Shown: piece after piece, positions 49,180 through 58,602 of the stretch | Layout: every line of letters starts with the position of its first letter | Position numbering within the stretch: position 1 is the stretch's first letter | Assembly (NCBI GenBank): GCA_013178155.1 | Contig: JABLXH010000026.1 | Coordinates: 1-64,000 of the forward strand | Reading direction: 5' to 3' | Length of the DNA: 64,000 nt | Source of the DNA: Armatimonadota bacterium | GTDB taxonomy: Bacteria > Armatimonadota > Zipacnadia > Zipacnadales > UBA11051 | Translations under genes and position numbers: made by a program | Notes under the pieces: model-generated | The model's database searches: none | The model's input: the letters and a program-made list of their open reading frames with translations, nothing else | What the model was told of the DNA's origin: nothing

Positions 49180-51378
49180 ATGAGCCATCTCACACTTGGG
49201 ACTCTGATGCTGGCTGCTGCGCTCCCAGCCTGGGGCGACATTGGCCTGGTGACGTGGCTTCATCCGCAGGCTGATGGGCGCTTCGCGTTGGAGAGCGCCG
49301 TTCGGGGCGTCGAGGTGCGGGTTGCGACTGCCGACGGCACCCCTGTGGTGGACGCCGAGACGCTCAGGGCGGCTGGTTGGGAGTGGTCCGGAGACGGGTT
49401 CTGGCAGACGCCCCGCCGGGCGGGCGGCGGCAAGCTGCTGATCACGGTAAGCGGACTGCCCGCCGGGACGCACCAGGTTTACCTGCGGTGTTTCACCCAG
49501 CCGCGCATTCCGGGCAACCCCTGGTGGTTCATCCTGCTCCGTGGTCTAGATGATGGTCGGCCGCCTTCGGAACCGGACCGCATCGTCGCCGGCACAGGCG
49601 GCCATGACCCCCGCACCGTATATGAGACCCACCTGGGCATCGTGGGCACGGAGGAACAGCCGACCGCACAGTTGACCCTGTGGATTGAGCGCTACGAGTG
49701 GAGCGAACTCGCTCGGTTTGGCTCCATCCGCATCGAGACTGCCCCCTCGATGAACTATTCGACTACCGCAGAACCGTCGCCGGCCAACGAACGCATCCGA
49801 GCCACACTACTGGAAAACGGACCGCGCGAGGACGGCAAGCCCGTCTACGGGGTGGCCGTGGTGAGCGGGACCCTGAAGGTGCGGCCCAAGAGCTTCACAG
49901 CGCTGGAAGATCAGCCGCTGGCATCCGCGATCAGCATGTCGGCCGCGAAAGGGGAGTACGAGAGCCGACAGGTCCTCATTTACAGCCCGGCGCGCGATCT
50001 GGTCGGCGTGACAGTGGATTGCTCACCGTTGACGAGCGAGACCGGCGACGTGATCCCTGCCACGGAGTTGCTGTTCGCACCCGTCGGCTACTGTCCCTAC
50101 CGCGTGCCCCATAACCTGACCGTCCACGGCTGGTGGCCGGAGCCGATTCTGACCTTCCTCAAGCAGTTCACCATTCAGGGCGGGGACGTGCAGACTCTGT
50201 GGTACCGTGTGCATGTGCCGCGGGATGTGCGGGCAGGAGTCTACCGCGGCACCGTCACCGTCAGGGCAGAGGGCGCTCCCGCCTGCACCGTGCCCGTCGA
50301 TCTTCGCGTGTGGGACTTTGCTCTCCCCAAGTGGCCGCGATTGCGGGTGGTTGTGGGCTGCAATCGGGTGGGCGAGTTCGAGATGAGCTATGGGCTGAAC
50401 CCGAGCACCATCTACGGCTTCGATGACCGCTGGACCGAGGAATTCCCGAGGTGGGCGGAGGCAGGGGTAACGGCCATCAACCTGGCCTACATCTGGGGCA
50501 AGCAGATGGACCCGCAGACGAAGTTGCCCACCGACGCACAGCTCGATGAATGGGTGACGCAGATCCGCAGGCGCTATGAGGCGGCTACGAGGGCAGGTCT
50601 GCGTGACGCCTGCTACGTCTACCTGTTTGACGAGGCCACCGCCGAATGGGACGCGGCCATGCAAATGGTCTCGGGCCGCCTGCGCCAGGAGTTCCCCGAC
50701 CTGCTGCTCTTGACAACCGCCCACCGTGCCTGGTACCCGGGGGCGACGGTGCAGGACGGGGGCGCCACCATCGAAGACATCAACGGCTGGTGTCCCGCGA
50801 CCTTCCACTACAACTACGAGGAAGCCGCAAAGGCTCGGCGTCTGGGCCGGCAGGTCTGGTGGTACACCTGCAACTCGCCGGAAAAGCCCTTCGCCAACAT
50901 TCTCATGAGCCACCCCGCCACGGACGCCCGGCTGCTGATGGGGTTCATGGCCTTCGCCTACCAGACCGACGGCTTCCTGTACTATGCAACCGCCGGCGGC
51001 ACCTACGAGAACCGGCCGGCGATCACCGAAGGACCCTACACGCAATGGGCGATTGAAGACAACGCCCACAACCACCTCTACCAGAAGGGCCCGGACGGGC
51101 CGCTGCCATCACTACGACTGGAGGCCATGCGGGACGGGCTGGAGGACTACGACTACCTTTACCTGGCCCAGCGCGCCCAGCGGGATTTACGGGAGGTGGA
51201 TGTGACTACCCCGGAGCTGGAAGCTCTGGCGCGTGAGATCACGCCGTACTTCGCACCAGGCAATGGGCTTGTGGAGAGCTTGACGGAATACAGCGAAGAC
51301 CCGCAGGAACTGGAGTCGGCCCGGGAACGGGTGGCCCGGTACGTTGAGGAGGCCCAGGCACTGCTTCAGGAGTTATGA
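49180..51378 (+). CDS. DUF4091 (GH123-like) glycoside hydrolase
   Basis: 732 aa; AKGEYESRQVLIYSPARDL, GVYRGTVTVRAEGAPACTVPVDLRVWDFALPKWPRL, YVYLFDEATAEW, MRDGLEDYDYLYLAQR. Confidence 0.85.
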   Translation: MSHLTLGTLMLAAALPAWGDIGLVTWLHPQADGRFALESAVRGVEVRVATADGTPVVDAETLRAAGWEWSGDGFWQTPRRAGGGKLLITVSGLPAGTHQVYLRCFTQPRIPGNPWWFILLRGLDDGRPPSEPDRIVAGTGGHDPRTVYETHLGIVGTEEQPTAQLTLWIERYEWSELARFGSIRIETAPSMNYSTTAEPSPANERIRATLLENGPREDGKPVYGVAVVSGTLKVRPKSFTALEDQPLASAISMSAAKGEYESRQVLIYSPARDLVGVTVDCSPLTSETGDVIPATELLFAPVGYCPYRVPHNLTVHGWWPEPILTFLKQFTIQGGDVQTLWYRVHVPRDVRAGVYRGTVTVRAEGAPACTVPVDLRVWDFALPKWPRLRVVVGCNRVGEFEMSYGLNPSTIYGFDDRWTEEFPRWAEAGVTAINLAYIWGKQMDPQTKLPTDAQLDEWVTQIRRRYEAATRAGLRDACYVYLFDEATAEWDAAMQMVSGRLRQEFPDLLLLTTAHRAWYPGATVQDGGATIEDINGWCPATFHYNYEEAAKARRLGRQVWWYTCNSPEKPFANILMSHPATDARLLMGFMAFAYQTDGFLYYATAGGTYENRPAITEGPYTQWAIEDNAHNHLYQKGPDGPLPSLRLEAMRDGLEDYDYLYLAQRAQRDLREVDVTTPELEALAREITPYFAPGNGLVESLTEYSEDPQELESARERVARYVEEAQALLQEL

Positions 51379-51649
51379 GCCGGCCGAGAGAGTGGCGGAA
51401 ACTTACTGCGTCGCCCTTCGGCCTGAGCCAGGAAGCGAGGTGAGCGGGGTAGTTCGGCCCCCAAGACCGCCACAGGCTTTACCGTAACCCTTACTCCGTC
51501 GTCGCCAGCACATGTCAGGTCATCCGGTCCAAGGCGAATCCCGGGTGAATGTGGACTGTGGGCAAAGGCTCTGACCGGCACCCGACGGCGGGACGCCGCG
51601 CCTGCTGGTTTCAGGCTCTCGGCCCAACATGCGGAGGTTGGAGTGTTGT

Positions 51650-51717
51650 GCAGGAGGAAGTATCTCCTGCCGGCAGTTTCAGGCCCCATTGACAGCGAGG
51701 CATGCGATGCGTGTACG
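51650..51717 (+). promoter_or_regulatory. Inverted repeat plus -35-like element upstream of crtI-like gene
   Basis: GCAGGAG-N7-CTCCTGC (51650-51670), TTGACA (51689-51694), 17 bp, TGTACG (51712-51717), ATG at 51742. Confidence 0.4.
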
Positions 51718-51741
51718 TGGAGAAGGGGCATAGCGCCATCC

Positions 51742-53232
51742 ATGATGCCCCAGGCCATCGTTGTGGGAGCTGGTCTGGGTGGTCTCGCCACAGCGGCTCG
51801 TCTGGCGCGCGCGGGCTATCGCGTTACTGTGTTCGAGAAGGACAAGGTCCCGGGCGGGCGCTGCGGACGGCTCGAGGCCGACGGCTACCGATTCGACACG
51901 GGCGCCACACTGTACCTCATGCCGTATGTCTTTGAAGAGCTGTTCTCCTACCTGGGCACCGCGGTATCCGAGCACCTGCAACTGCATCGCGTCCAGCCCA
52001 CCTACCGGATCCACTTCCAGGACCAGTCCCACCTCGACCTGACACCGGACCTTGTCGCCCTCCGCGACCAGCTCGAGGCCTTCGAGCCGGGAGCGTTCGC
52101 CTCGGCGCTGCAGTTTCTGGCCACCGGCGCCCGCTACCACGCCGTGGCGCTGCAACGCTTTGTGGGGCGCAACTTCCGCCGGTGGTACGAGTTCTTCAAC
52201 CCCGTGAACCTGCCCCTCCTGTTCCGCGCCGGCGCGACGCGGAGCCATCTGCGCCTGGTCAGCCGCCATTTCCGCGATCCCCGCCTGCGGGCTGCCTTCT
52301 CGTTCCAAAGCATGTATCTGGGCCTGAGCCCCCTGGAGGCCATGGCGACCTACGCGCTACTGCAGTACTCCGAGCTCTGCGAGGGCGTCTGGTTCCCTCG
52401 TGGCGGGATATACGAGGTGATCCTCGCGATCAGCAGTATCGCGCAAAGCCTGGGGGTACGGATTGAGTTCGAGACTCCGGTGACAGCGATAGCCGTTGCC
52501 GATGGGCGCGCCGACGGTTGCGTGCTGGCGGACGGGCGGACCGTTCGTGCCGATGTGGTGGTAGCCAACGCAGACCTGCCCTATGTGTATGGCAGGCTCC
52601 TGCCCGATGACGGTGAGGCCGCACGGCTGGCCAGGAAGCGGTATACCTCATCGGCGCTCGTCTTCTGTTGGGGACTGCGCGGCAAGCCCTCCGCGGCGCT
52701 CCTGCATCACAATGTCTTTGTTGCCGACCAGGAGTACCGCGCCTCCTTCGATCGCATCTTCCGGGACCACACCCTCCCGGACCGACCATCCTTCTATGTC
52801 TGTGCGCCGTCACGCACGGACCCGGGCATGGCACCAGACGATGGCGACGCGCTGATGGTGCTGGTTCCCGTGGGCTGCCTGAACGAGGCTGCCGGGCAGG
52901 ACTGGCCAGCGCTGCACAACAGAGCACGGTGTGCCGTACTGGAGAAGCTGTACGCACTCGGGCTCGACGTGGCGAGCGCCCTCGACTTTGAGGCATCCTG
53001 GGGACCCCGCGAGTACCAGTCTGACCTCAATCTGACCCGGGGCTCGGCTTTCGGCCTAAGCCACAACCTGAGGCAGGTTGGGTACCTTCGCCCTCACAAC
53101 CGCCACCGGCGCTACCGCAATCTGTACTTCGTCGGCGCCAGCACACATCCGGGTACGGGGTTACCACTGGTGTTGCTCTCCGCCCGTCTGGTGTGCGAAC
53201 GTATACTGACAGAGCAGGGCAACGGCAGGTGA
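51742..53232 (+). CDS. Phytoene desaturase-family protein (CrtI-like)
   Basis: AIVVGAGLGGLATAARLARAGYRVTVFEKDKVPGGRCGRLEADGYRFDTGATLY; FVGASTHPGTGLPLVLLSARLVCERI. Confidence 0.9.
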   Translation: MMPQAIVVGAGLGGLATAARLARAGYRVTVFEKDKVPGGRCGRLEADGYRFDTGATLYLMPYVFEELFSYLGTAVSEHLQLHRVQPTYRIHFQDQSHLDLTPDLVALRDQLEAFEPGAFASALQFLATGARYHAVALQRFVGRNFRRWYEFFNPVNLPLLFRAGATRSHLRLVSRHFRDPRLRAAFSFQSMYLGLSPLEAMATYALLQYSELCEGVWFPRGGIYEVILAISSIAQSLGVRIEFETPVTAIAVADGRADGCVLADGRTVRADVVVANADLPYVYGRLLPDDGEAARLARKRYTSSALVFCWGLRGKPSAALLHHNVFVADQEYRASFDRIFRDHTLPDRPSFYVCAPSRTDPGMAPDDGDALMVLVPVGCLNEAAGQDWPALHNRARCAVLEKLYALGLDVASALDFEASWGPREYQSDLNLTRGSAFGLSHNLRQVGYLRPHNRHRRYRNLYFVGASTHPGTGLPLVLLSARLVCERILTEQGNGR

Positions 53233-53239
53233 GAAGCAG

Positions 53240-54229
53240 ATGACTGAAGGGCCGTGCCGGGTGCTGGAGGACCACATCGCCGTGGCAACGCAGGCTCTTT
53301 CAGCACGAGCGCCCTCTTCGTCCCCGTCCTGCGCGGCGGGGGGGCTGTCGCAGGACGTGGAAGTGTGTCGTTGCGTCACGGCCACTCACTCGCGCACTTT
53401 CTACCTCGCCTCCGCGCTTCTACCCCGGGCGAAACGCGAGGCGATACGCTGCCTCTATGCCTTCTGTCGCACCACCGACGATCTGGTTGACCTGGCCGGC
53501 TCCGACCCGCATAGGGAGCTGATGCGCTGGAGAGAAGCCGCTCTCGGTGCGACGGACTACCACGACCACCCGATACTACGTGCCTGGCACGAGGTCCGCG
53601 TCCGCTATGGCATACCACTGCTGTTTGCCGCCCAGCTCATCGACGCCGTAGGTCTAGACATGGAGAGGAAACGGTACGCGACCTTCAGCGAGCTTGCCGA
53701 CTACTGCTACGGTGTGGCCTCTACGGTCGGGCTCATGAGCATGTGCATCATCGGCTACGAGGACCCCGCTGCCGTCCGATATGCGGTTTGCCTCGGGATG
53801 GCGTTACAACTGACTAACATTCTCCGGGACGTTGGCGAGGACTGGGGGCGGGGGCGCCTGTATCTTCCGGCCGAGGAACTGGCGTGCTTTGGTTTGTCGG
53901 AAACAGACGTTGGTGCCGCCTGCGTGGACGACCGCTGGCGCGACTTCATGCAGTTCCAGATCGCCCGGAACCGCCGGCTTTATGAGGAAGCCTGGCCAGG
54001 GATTGCGCTGCTGCATGCAGACGGCCAACTGGCGGTGGCCGCCGCCGCTCGGCTCTATGCCTCCATATTGGAGGATATTGAGCGCCATGACTACCAGGTC
54101 TTCCAGCGACGCGCCCGTGTGACCACAGTGAGCAAGCTGATGCGGCTGCCAGGGATCTGGAGCGACCTGCGACGGTTGCGCACCTCAGCACGCTCGGGCA
54201 ATGGACAGGAACTCAGGCGGAGACCATGA
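53240..54229 (+). CDS. crtB: Phytoene synthase
   Basis: HSRTFYLASALLPRAKREAIRCLYAFCRTTDDLVD; YEDPAAVRYAVCLGMALQLTNILRDVGEDWGRGRLYLPAEEL. Confidence 0.92.
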   Translation: MTEGPCRVLEDHIAVATQALSARAPSSSPSCAAGGLSQDVEVCRCVTATHSRTFYLASALLPRAKREAIRCLYAFCRTTDDLVDLAGSDPHRELMRWREAALGATDYHDHPILRAWHEVRVRYGIPLLFAAQLIDAVGLDMERKRYATFSELADYCYGVASTVGLMSMCIIGYEDPAAVRYAVCLGMALQLTNILRDVGEDWGRGRLYLPAEELACFGLSETDVGAACVDDRWRDFMQFQIARNRRLYEEAWPGIALLHADGQLAVAAAARLYASILEDIERHDYQVFQRRARVTTVSKLMRLPGIWSDLRRLRTSARSGNGQELRRRP

Positions 54230-54615
54230 GCAATCCGGTCCTGAGCATCCCCAATCTGGCCATCGCGGTGCAGTTGCTCGTCTGGTCGGTGAGTTGGCTC
54301 ACTGCGGCCACTCTCGGCCTGTGGAGAGCGCGGTCCGACCACTGGCGCACCTTCTGGCTCGTTTCGGGTGTCTGGTGTACCGCGAACTCGGCTTTTGCCC
54401 TTGCCGGCTTGCTGGCGCCCTTGAGCAGCACCGTCGCCCTGAGACGTGCACTCCTGATCAACGCGGGACTGGACCTGCTGTACATCGCGGCTGGTATCTG
54501 CCTGTTGTCTCGGCCCAACAGGAGTGCCCGGGGGGCTGGGCTGGCAGTCGTAATCCAGGGGTCCTTCCTGCTTTTCTTCGATGCTCTGCACGCCTGGCGC
54601 CTCTCACCGCCTTGA
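54226..54615 (+). CDS. Small membrane protein, DUF6992-like
   Basis: 129 aa with several TM segments, ATG overlaps crtB stop (translationally coupled). Confidence 0.55.
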   Translation: MSNPVLSIPNLAIAVQLLVWSVSWLTAATLGLWRARSDHWRTFWLVSGVWCTANSAFALAGLLAPLSSTVALRRALLINAGLDLLYIAAGICLLSRPNRSARGAGLAVVIQGSFLLFFDALHAWRLSPP

Positions 54616-55710
54616 CCCCAGGCCTTCATAGGTTCTCCCGCGCCAGGGCACCCGGCCCCGTCGGTGCCACAGGATAGACCGTGCCAGGGCCAGGAGGGTG
54701 AGCGTCACGGCGGGCGGCGTCAGCAGCGCGTACCACCAACCGAGGCCAAAGCGCGCGGCACAGAAGCCGTAAAGACCCGCTCCCTGAAGCCCCAGGATCA
54801 GCCCGAACCAGTCACCGGTGGCGGCGGCGGCCCAAGGCACCAGGTAGGCCAATGCCAGCAGGACGACGACGACGATTGCGCCGGTAACGCCCCCGCAGAT
54901 GGGGACACCCGTGCGGCCGAACCCCCGCAGCGCGTCGGCCAACCCGCGGTACATCCGGACCGAGAGCGTCCGAGTCGCGTCCGCGATCAGCACGCCGCGG
55001 CCCAATCGCTTGGCCCAGCGGGCCAGCGCGACGTCCTCCAGTAGAGTGTCGCGGACCTGTTCATGGGGTCTGTGCTGCCGATACTCATCGACCCGGAAAC
55101 CGATGACCTGGCCATTGGCAAACGCGAATGCCTCTCGCCTGTCGTTCTCAGCGCGAGCCAGGGGCAACAAGGAAAAGACGCTGAACGGCACCATGGCCGT
55201 CAGCATCCCGTCGCCCGCACTGGTGGGAGCGAAACGGGGAAGTGCAGTGATCAGCACGGCGTCGGTACCGGCCATCATGGACATCATTTCAGCCAGGAAG
55301 CCGGGGCCGGGAGTGACGTCAGCATCCAGGAACAGCATCCAGTCACCGGTGGCCCGCAGCCCCAGTTGGTGGCAGGCCCAGCACTTGCCCACCCAGCCTT
55401 CGGGCTTGCCAGGGGCACGGAACCACTGGGCGCCGAACTGCGCGGCATGGGCCTCAAGCCAATCGTCCGTGCCATCGTCGGACGCGTCGTCACACACCAA
55501 CACTTCCCAGGGCGCGGGCTGCTGCGCCGCGAGCGCCGCCAGGATCGTCGGCAGATTGTCACGCTCATTGCGAACCGGTATGAGTACCGAGAGGCGCAGG
55601 CCCTGCGCGGGCGGGTCCGGCCGCCGATGCCTCCAGTAAGCCACGTTTGCCAGCAGCACCACCGTCTGCACCAGCAGCAGCAACGCCGCAACCGCCAGCA
55701 GAGCCGTCAT
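54604..55710 (-). CDS. GT2 glycosyltransferase (CruG/CrtQ-like)
   Basis: Start MTALLAVAALLLLVQ at 55710; LSVLIPVRNERDNLPTILAAL, EVLVCDDASDDGTDDW, DWMLFLDADVTPGPGFL. Confidence 0.85.
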   Translation of the reverse strand: MTALLAVAALLLLVQTVVLLANVAYWRHRRPDPPAQGLRLSVLIPVRNERDNLPTILAALAAQQPAPWEVLVCDDASDDGTDDWLEAHAAQFGAQWFRAPGKPEGWVGKCWACHQLGLRATGDWMLFLDADVTPGPGFLAEMMSMMAGTDAVLITALPRFAPTSAGDGMLTAMVPFSVFSLLPLARAENDRREAFAFANGQVIGFRVDEYRQHRPHEQVRDTLLEDVALARWAKRLGRGVLIADATRTLSVRMYRGLADALRGFGRTGVPICGGVTGAIVVVVLLALAYLVPWAAAATGDWFGLILGLQGAGLYGFCAARFGLGWWYALLTPPAVTLTLLALARSILWHRRGRVPWRGRTYEGLGSRR

Positions 55711-56504
55711 GCGCTCTCGCCCCCGGTGCCTGGTCGCCGCAGGTAAAGGCCGACACAGAGCAGTCCAGTGCCGAGCGCCCAGATAATCGCCGCCGGAGCC
55801 CGTCCGTGCAGCAGCGCCAGTCCCGCGGGCAGACCTCCCTGCACGACATAAAGCCACAGTGAGTGTGGCGAACGGTCCGGACGCCAGACGCCCGACAGAA
55901 CCGTAAAGAGCCCCGCGATTAGCACGGAGACGGTGAACCAACCTGCGAAATTGGTGAACGGAATTCCGTAGTACGGCCCGGTGTCATGCCATTGCCACGC
56001 CGCAAAGCCTGTGGTCATTGCGGGGTCCAGAACAAGGTCCCACAGTGTGACCAGGACGCCTGCCAGGACTGTTGCCCCAAGCGACTTGGACACAAACTGT
56101 CGCGCCAGGTGGATGCTTGTAGACGTCACCATGAACCAGGCGAGGGGTATGGTTACCGGCAGTCCCCCCACCGCGACGCCCAGGAAGGGAGTGTAGGAGT
56201 AGCTTCCGTAGGGGAAGCCGGTGGCGATACAGAGCCATTCACTGCCTCCCCCGACCAGAGCGCTGAGCGCCAGCAGTTTCAGCACCCTACGGCCTCCCTG
56301 GCCGGCCGCCATGACCAGGAAGGCGGCACTGGTACCGATCAGGATGTTGGCCTGGGCCACTATGCCGGCCAGACGGGCGAAATCCATAGCGGGCGTCGGG
56401 AAGTGGAACCGCAGTGTGGCCGTGCCCAGCAAGGAGAACACCACCAGAGCGAAGTTGGCTGCGATGAGCCAGGAAGCCGCACGCCGCCAGCCTGTCCCAC
56501 TCAT
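55707..56504 (-). CDS. Carotenoid biosynthesis protein, CruF-like (PF04240-type) hydratase
   Basis: Start MSGTGWRRAASWLIAANFALV at 56504; GFPYGSYSYTPFLGVAVGGLPVTIPLAWFMV, LVTLWDLVLDPAMTTGFAAWQW, GIPFTNFAGWF. Confidence 0.85.
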   Translation of the reverse strand: MSGTGWRRAASWLIAANFALVVFSLLGTATLRFHFPTPAMDFARLAGIVAQANILIGTSAAFLVMAAGQGGRRVLKLLALSALVGGGSEWLCIATGFPYGSYSYTPFLGVAVGGLPVTIPLAWFMVTSTSIHLARQFVSKSLGATVLAGVLVTLWDLVLDPAMTTGFAAWQWHDTGPYYGIPFTNFAGWFTVSVLIAGLFTVLSGVWRPDRSPHSLWLYVVQGGLPAGLALLHGRAPAAIIWALGTGLLCVGLYLRRPGTGGESA

Positions 56505-57997
56505 GGCTGCAGTCCTTGGCTGTCTCTGAGCAGCTCCGAGCAAGCCAATGAAGCTGAGATGAGGACCAGTGCCATCCCGCCGCCCGGGTGTGCACTGCCC
56601 CCACAGAAGTAGAGTCCCTTCAGCTCGCGCGACCGGTTGGGGTGCCGCTGGAAGGTGGCTACGAGGCCATGGGAAGCCGGACCATAGAGACTGCCGCGGT
56701 GGCTGCCCGTGCACGCCGCGATCGCCGGAGGGGTCAAGATACGCTCACTCACCACCCGCGGCGCCACGTCGACGTTCAGCGCAGACTTGAGCCTGAGGAG
56801 AATCGCCGAGCGGACGACCTGAGTCTCGTGCTCCCACACCTGACCCAGGTCCGGCGGAGCGTTGACCATCACGAACCAGTTCTCATGCCCTGAAGGGGCA
56901 TCCGCGGGGGCGTATGAGCAGGACCGGTACAGATACACCGTCGGATCAGCAGGACAGCGTCCTCGGCGCAGTTCGCCAAACTCCCTCCGATAGTCGTGCG
57001 AGAAGAAGATGTTGTGTGTCTCCAGGTCAGCGAACTCACCCCGCACTCCCCAATAGAACACGATGGCGGAGGTTGATGGGTCCCGGCGGCTATGACGGCG
57101 CCCGGAAGGCAAGGGCCAGCCGTCAAGCAGTTGCTGGTAGGTCGTGTTGACATCAATGGCGGACACGACGGCATCGAAGCGTCTCGTCTGCCCGTCAACC
57201 ATCACGCCCCTGACCTGGCGGCCGTCGTGGGCAATGCCCTCCACACGCGCCCCCGTGAGAATCTGCACCCCCTGGCGCAAGGCAAGTTCGCGGATTGCCT
57301 CCACCAGGCGGTAGGTGCCACCGCTCACTGTACAAGCCCCGAGGCGGTGCTCCACGTGAGGAATCAGCGCCAGGGTGGCCGGGCAGCGGAACGGGTCAGA
57401 CCCGGTGTAGGTAGCGTAGCGGTCGAAGAGCTGGACGACACGGGGGTCACGGAAATACCGGGCATGCAGGCGGTGCATGCTCTTGGCGAACCCCAGATGG
57501 GGAAGATGCCGCAACGCCCAGAAGCCCTTCTCCCGCGACACTCCACGGCCGTAGGAAAGCCAGCCGGACAGCGGGCGAAAAAGATAGAAGTCCGCCGCCA
57601 GACGATACAGCACCTCGCTGTGAGCCATGAACCGCAGCACCGATCGCGAGCTATCGGTCGTGGCCGCGGCGACCGCGGCACCGAAGGTCTCGACGTCAGG
57701 GCACGACCTGAGCACAGTGCCGTCGGTGAACTGGTAGCGGCAGAGCACGGCCAGGGGATGAAAGTCCACGCAGTCGGCGCGGCGCTCCTTGAGGTCAGCG
57801 AAGAGAGCGTCGACCACGAACGGCATCGTCAGCAGCGAAGGCCCGGTGTCAAAGCGAAACCCATCGCAGATAAGCTCACCCGCCTTGCCGCCAACAGCCT
57901 CGTTTTGCTCAAAGACCGTCACCTCCATCCCAGCTCCGGCCAGCCGCGCCGCTGCGGCTAACCCGCCAAGACCCGCTCCAATGACCGCCACCTGCAT
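56501..57997 (-). CDS. CrtI-family carotenoid desaturase (CrtD-like)
   Basis: VAVIGAGLGGLAAAARLAGAGMEVTVFEQNEAVGGKAGELICDGFRFDTGPSLLTMPF; LYFCGGSAHPGGGMALVLISASLACSEL. Confidence 0.88.
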   Translation of the reverse strand: MQVAVIGAGLGGLAAAARLAGAGMEVTVFEQNEAVGGKAGELICDGFRFDTGPSLLTMPFVVDALFADLKERRADCVDFHPLAVLCRYQFTDGTVLRSCPDVETFGAAVAAATTDSSRSVLRFMAHSEVLYRLAADFYLFRPLSGWLSYGRGVSREKGFWALRHLPHLGFAKSMHRLHARYFRDPRVVQLFDRYATYTGSDPFRCPATLALIPHVEHRLGACTVSGGTYRLVEAIRELALRQGVQILTGARVEGIAHDGRQVRGVMVDGQTRRFDAVVSAIDVNTTYQQLLDGWPLPSGRRHSRRDPSTSAIVFYWGVRGEFADLETHNIFFSHDYRREFGELRRGRCPADPTVYLYRSCSYAPADAPSGHENWFVMVNAPPDLGQVWEHETQVVRSAILLRLKSALNVDVAPRVVSERILTPPAIAACTGSHRGSLYGPASHGLVATFQRHPNRSRELKGLYFCGGSAHPGGGMALVLISASLACSELLRDSQGLQP

Positions 57998-58003
57998 CGC
58001 GTA

Positions 58004-58534
58004 CTACTCCGGTAGCTCTTCCCGGCCTTTGAGATGAGCTGCTAGTAGCTCGAGTCCCGGCTGGAGCCAGGGAGCCCAGTGGTCACGGCCAGCGCTCACC
58101 AGGAGTTGGTCCAGGGCGTGCCAGCGCCATTCGGCCACCTCCGTGGGGTCCGGTGTGGGCTCGCCGTCATACGGTCCAGCCAGCACGAAGCAAACCTCAT
58201 GCTCCGCCCCCGCATCGCCATCCACGGCGTGATACTCAAAGCATCCCACTACCTCCAGATCGGCACTGATACCCAGCTCCTCGCGCAGGCGACGGGCGCC
58301 GGCCTGCAGACATGTTTCGCCCGGCAGCGGATGACTGGAGCAACTGTTCTCCCAGTGCCCAGCCCACAGACGCTTCAGTTGACTGCGACGGCAGAGAAGT
58401 ACCTCCCCGCGGGGATTGTGGATCAAGATCATGAAGGCCCTGTGACGGACCCCCTCACCATCGTGAGCGGCGCGGGTTTCCAGGGTGCCAATAACCTCGT
58501 CGGACTCATTGACAATGATGACGCGGCTCTCCAT
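58004..58534 (-). CDS. idi: Isopentenyl-diphosphate delta-isomerase type 1
   Basis: Start MESRVIIVNESDEVIGTLETRAAH at 58534; LLCRRSQLKRLWAGHWENSCSSHPLPGETCLQAGARRLREELGI. Confidence 0.9.
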   Translation of the reverse strand: MESRVIIVNESDEVIGTLETRAAHDGEGVRHRAFMILIHNPRGEVLLCRRSQLKRLWAGHWENSCSSHPLPGETCLQAGARRLREELGISADLEVVGCFEYHAVDGDAGAEHEVCFVLAGPYDGEPTPDPTEVAEWRWHALDQLLVSAGRDHWAPWLQPGLELLAAHLKGREELPE

Positions 58535-58602
58535 GGTCACCTCCCCCGGCAATGCCCCGGATGTTCCCCGCTCCGTGGCAGACACCTCTGTTTCCTGGTG
58601 CG

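Noticed and set aside
8668-51378. Mobile island carried by transposon or integrase
   Set aside because: No transposase, integrase, tRNA gene or terminal repeats could be recognised; the turnover signal comes from gene relics only.
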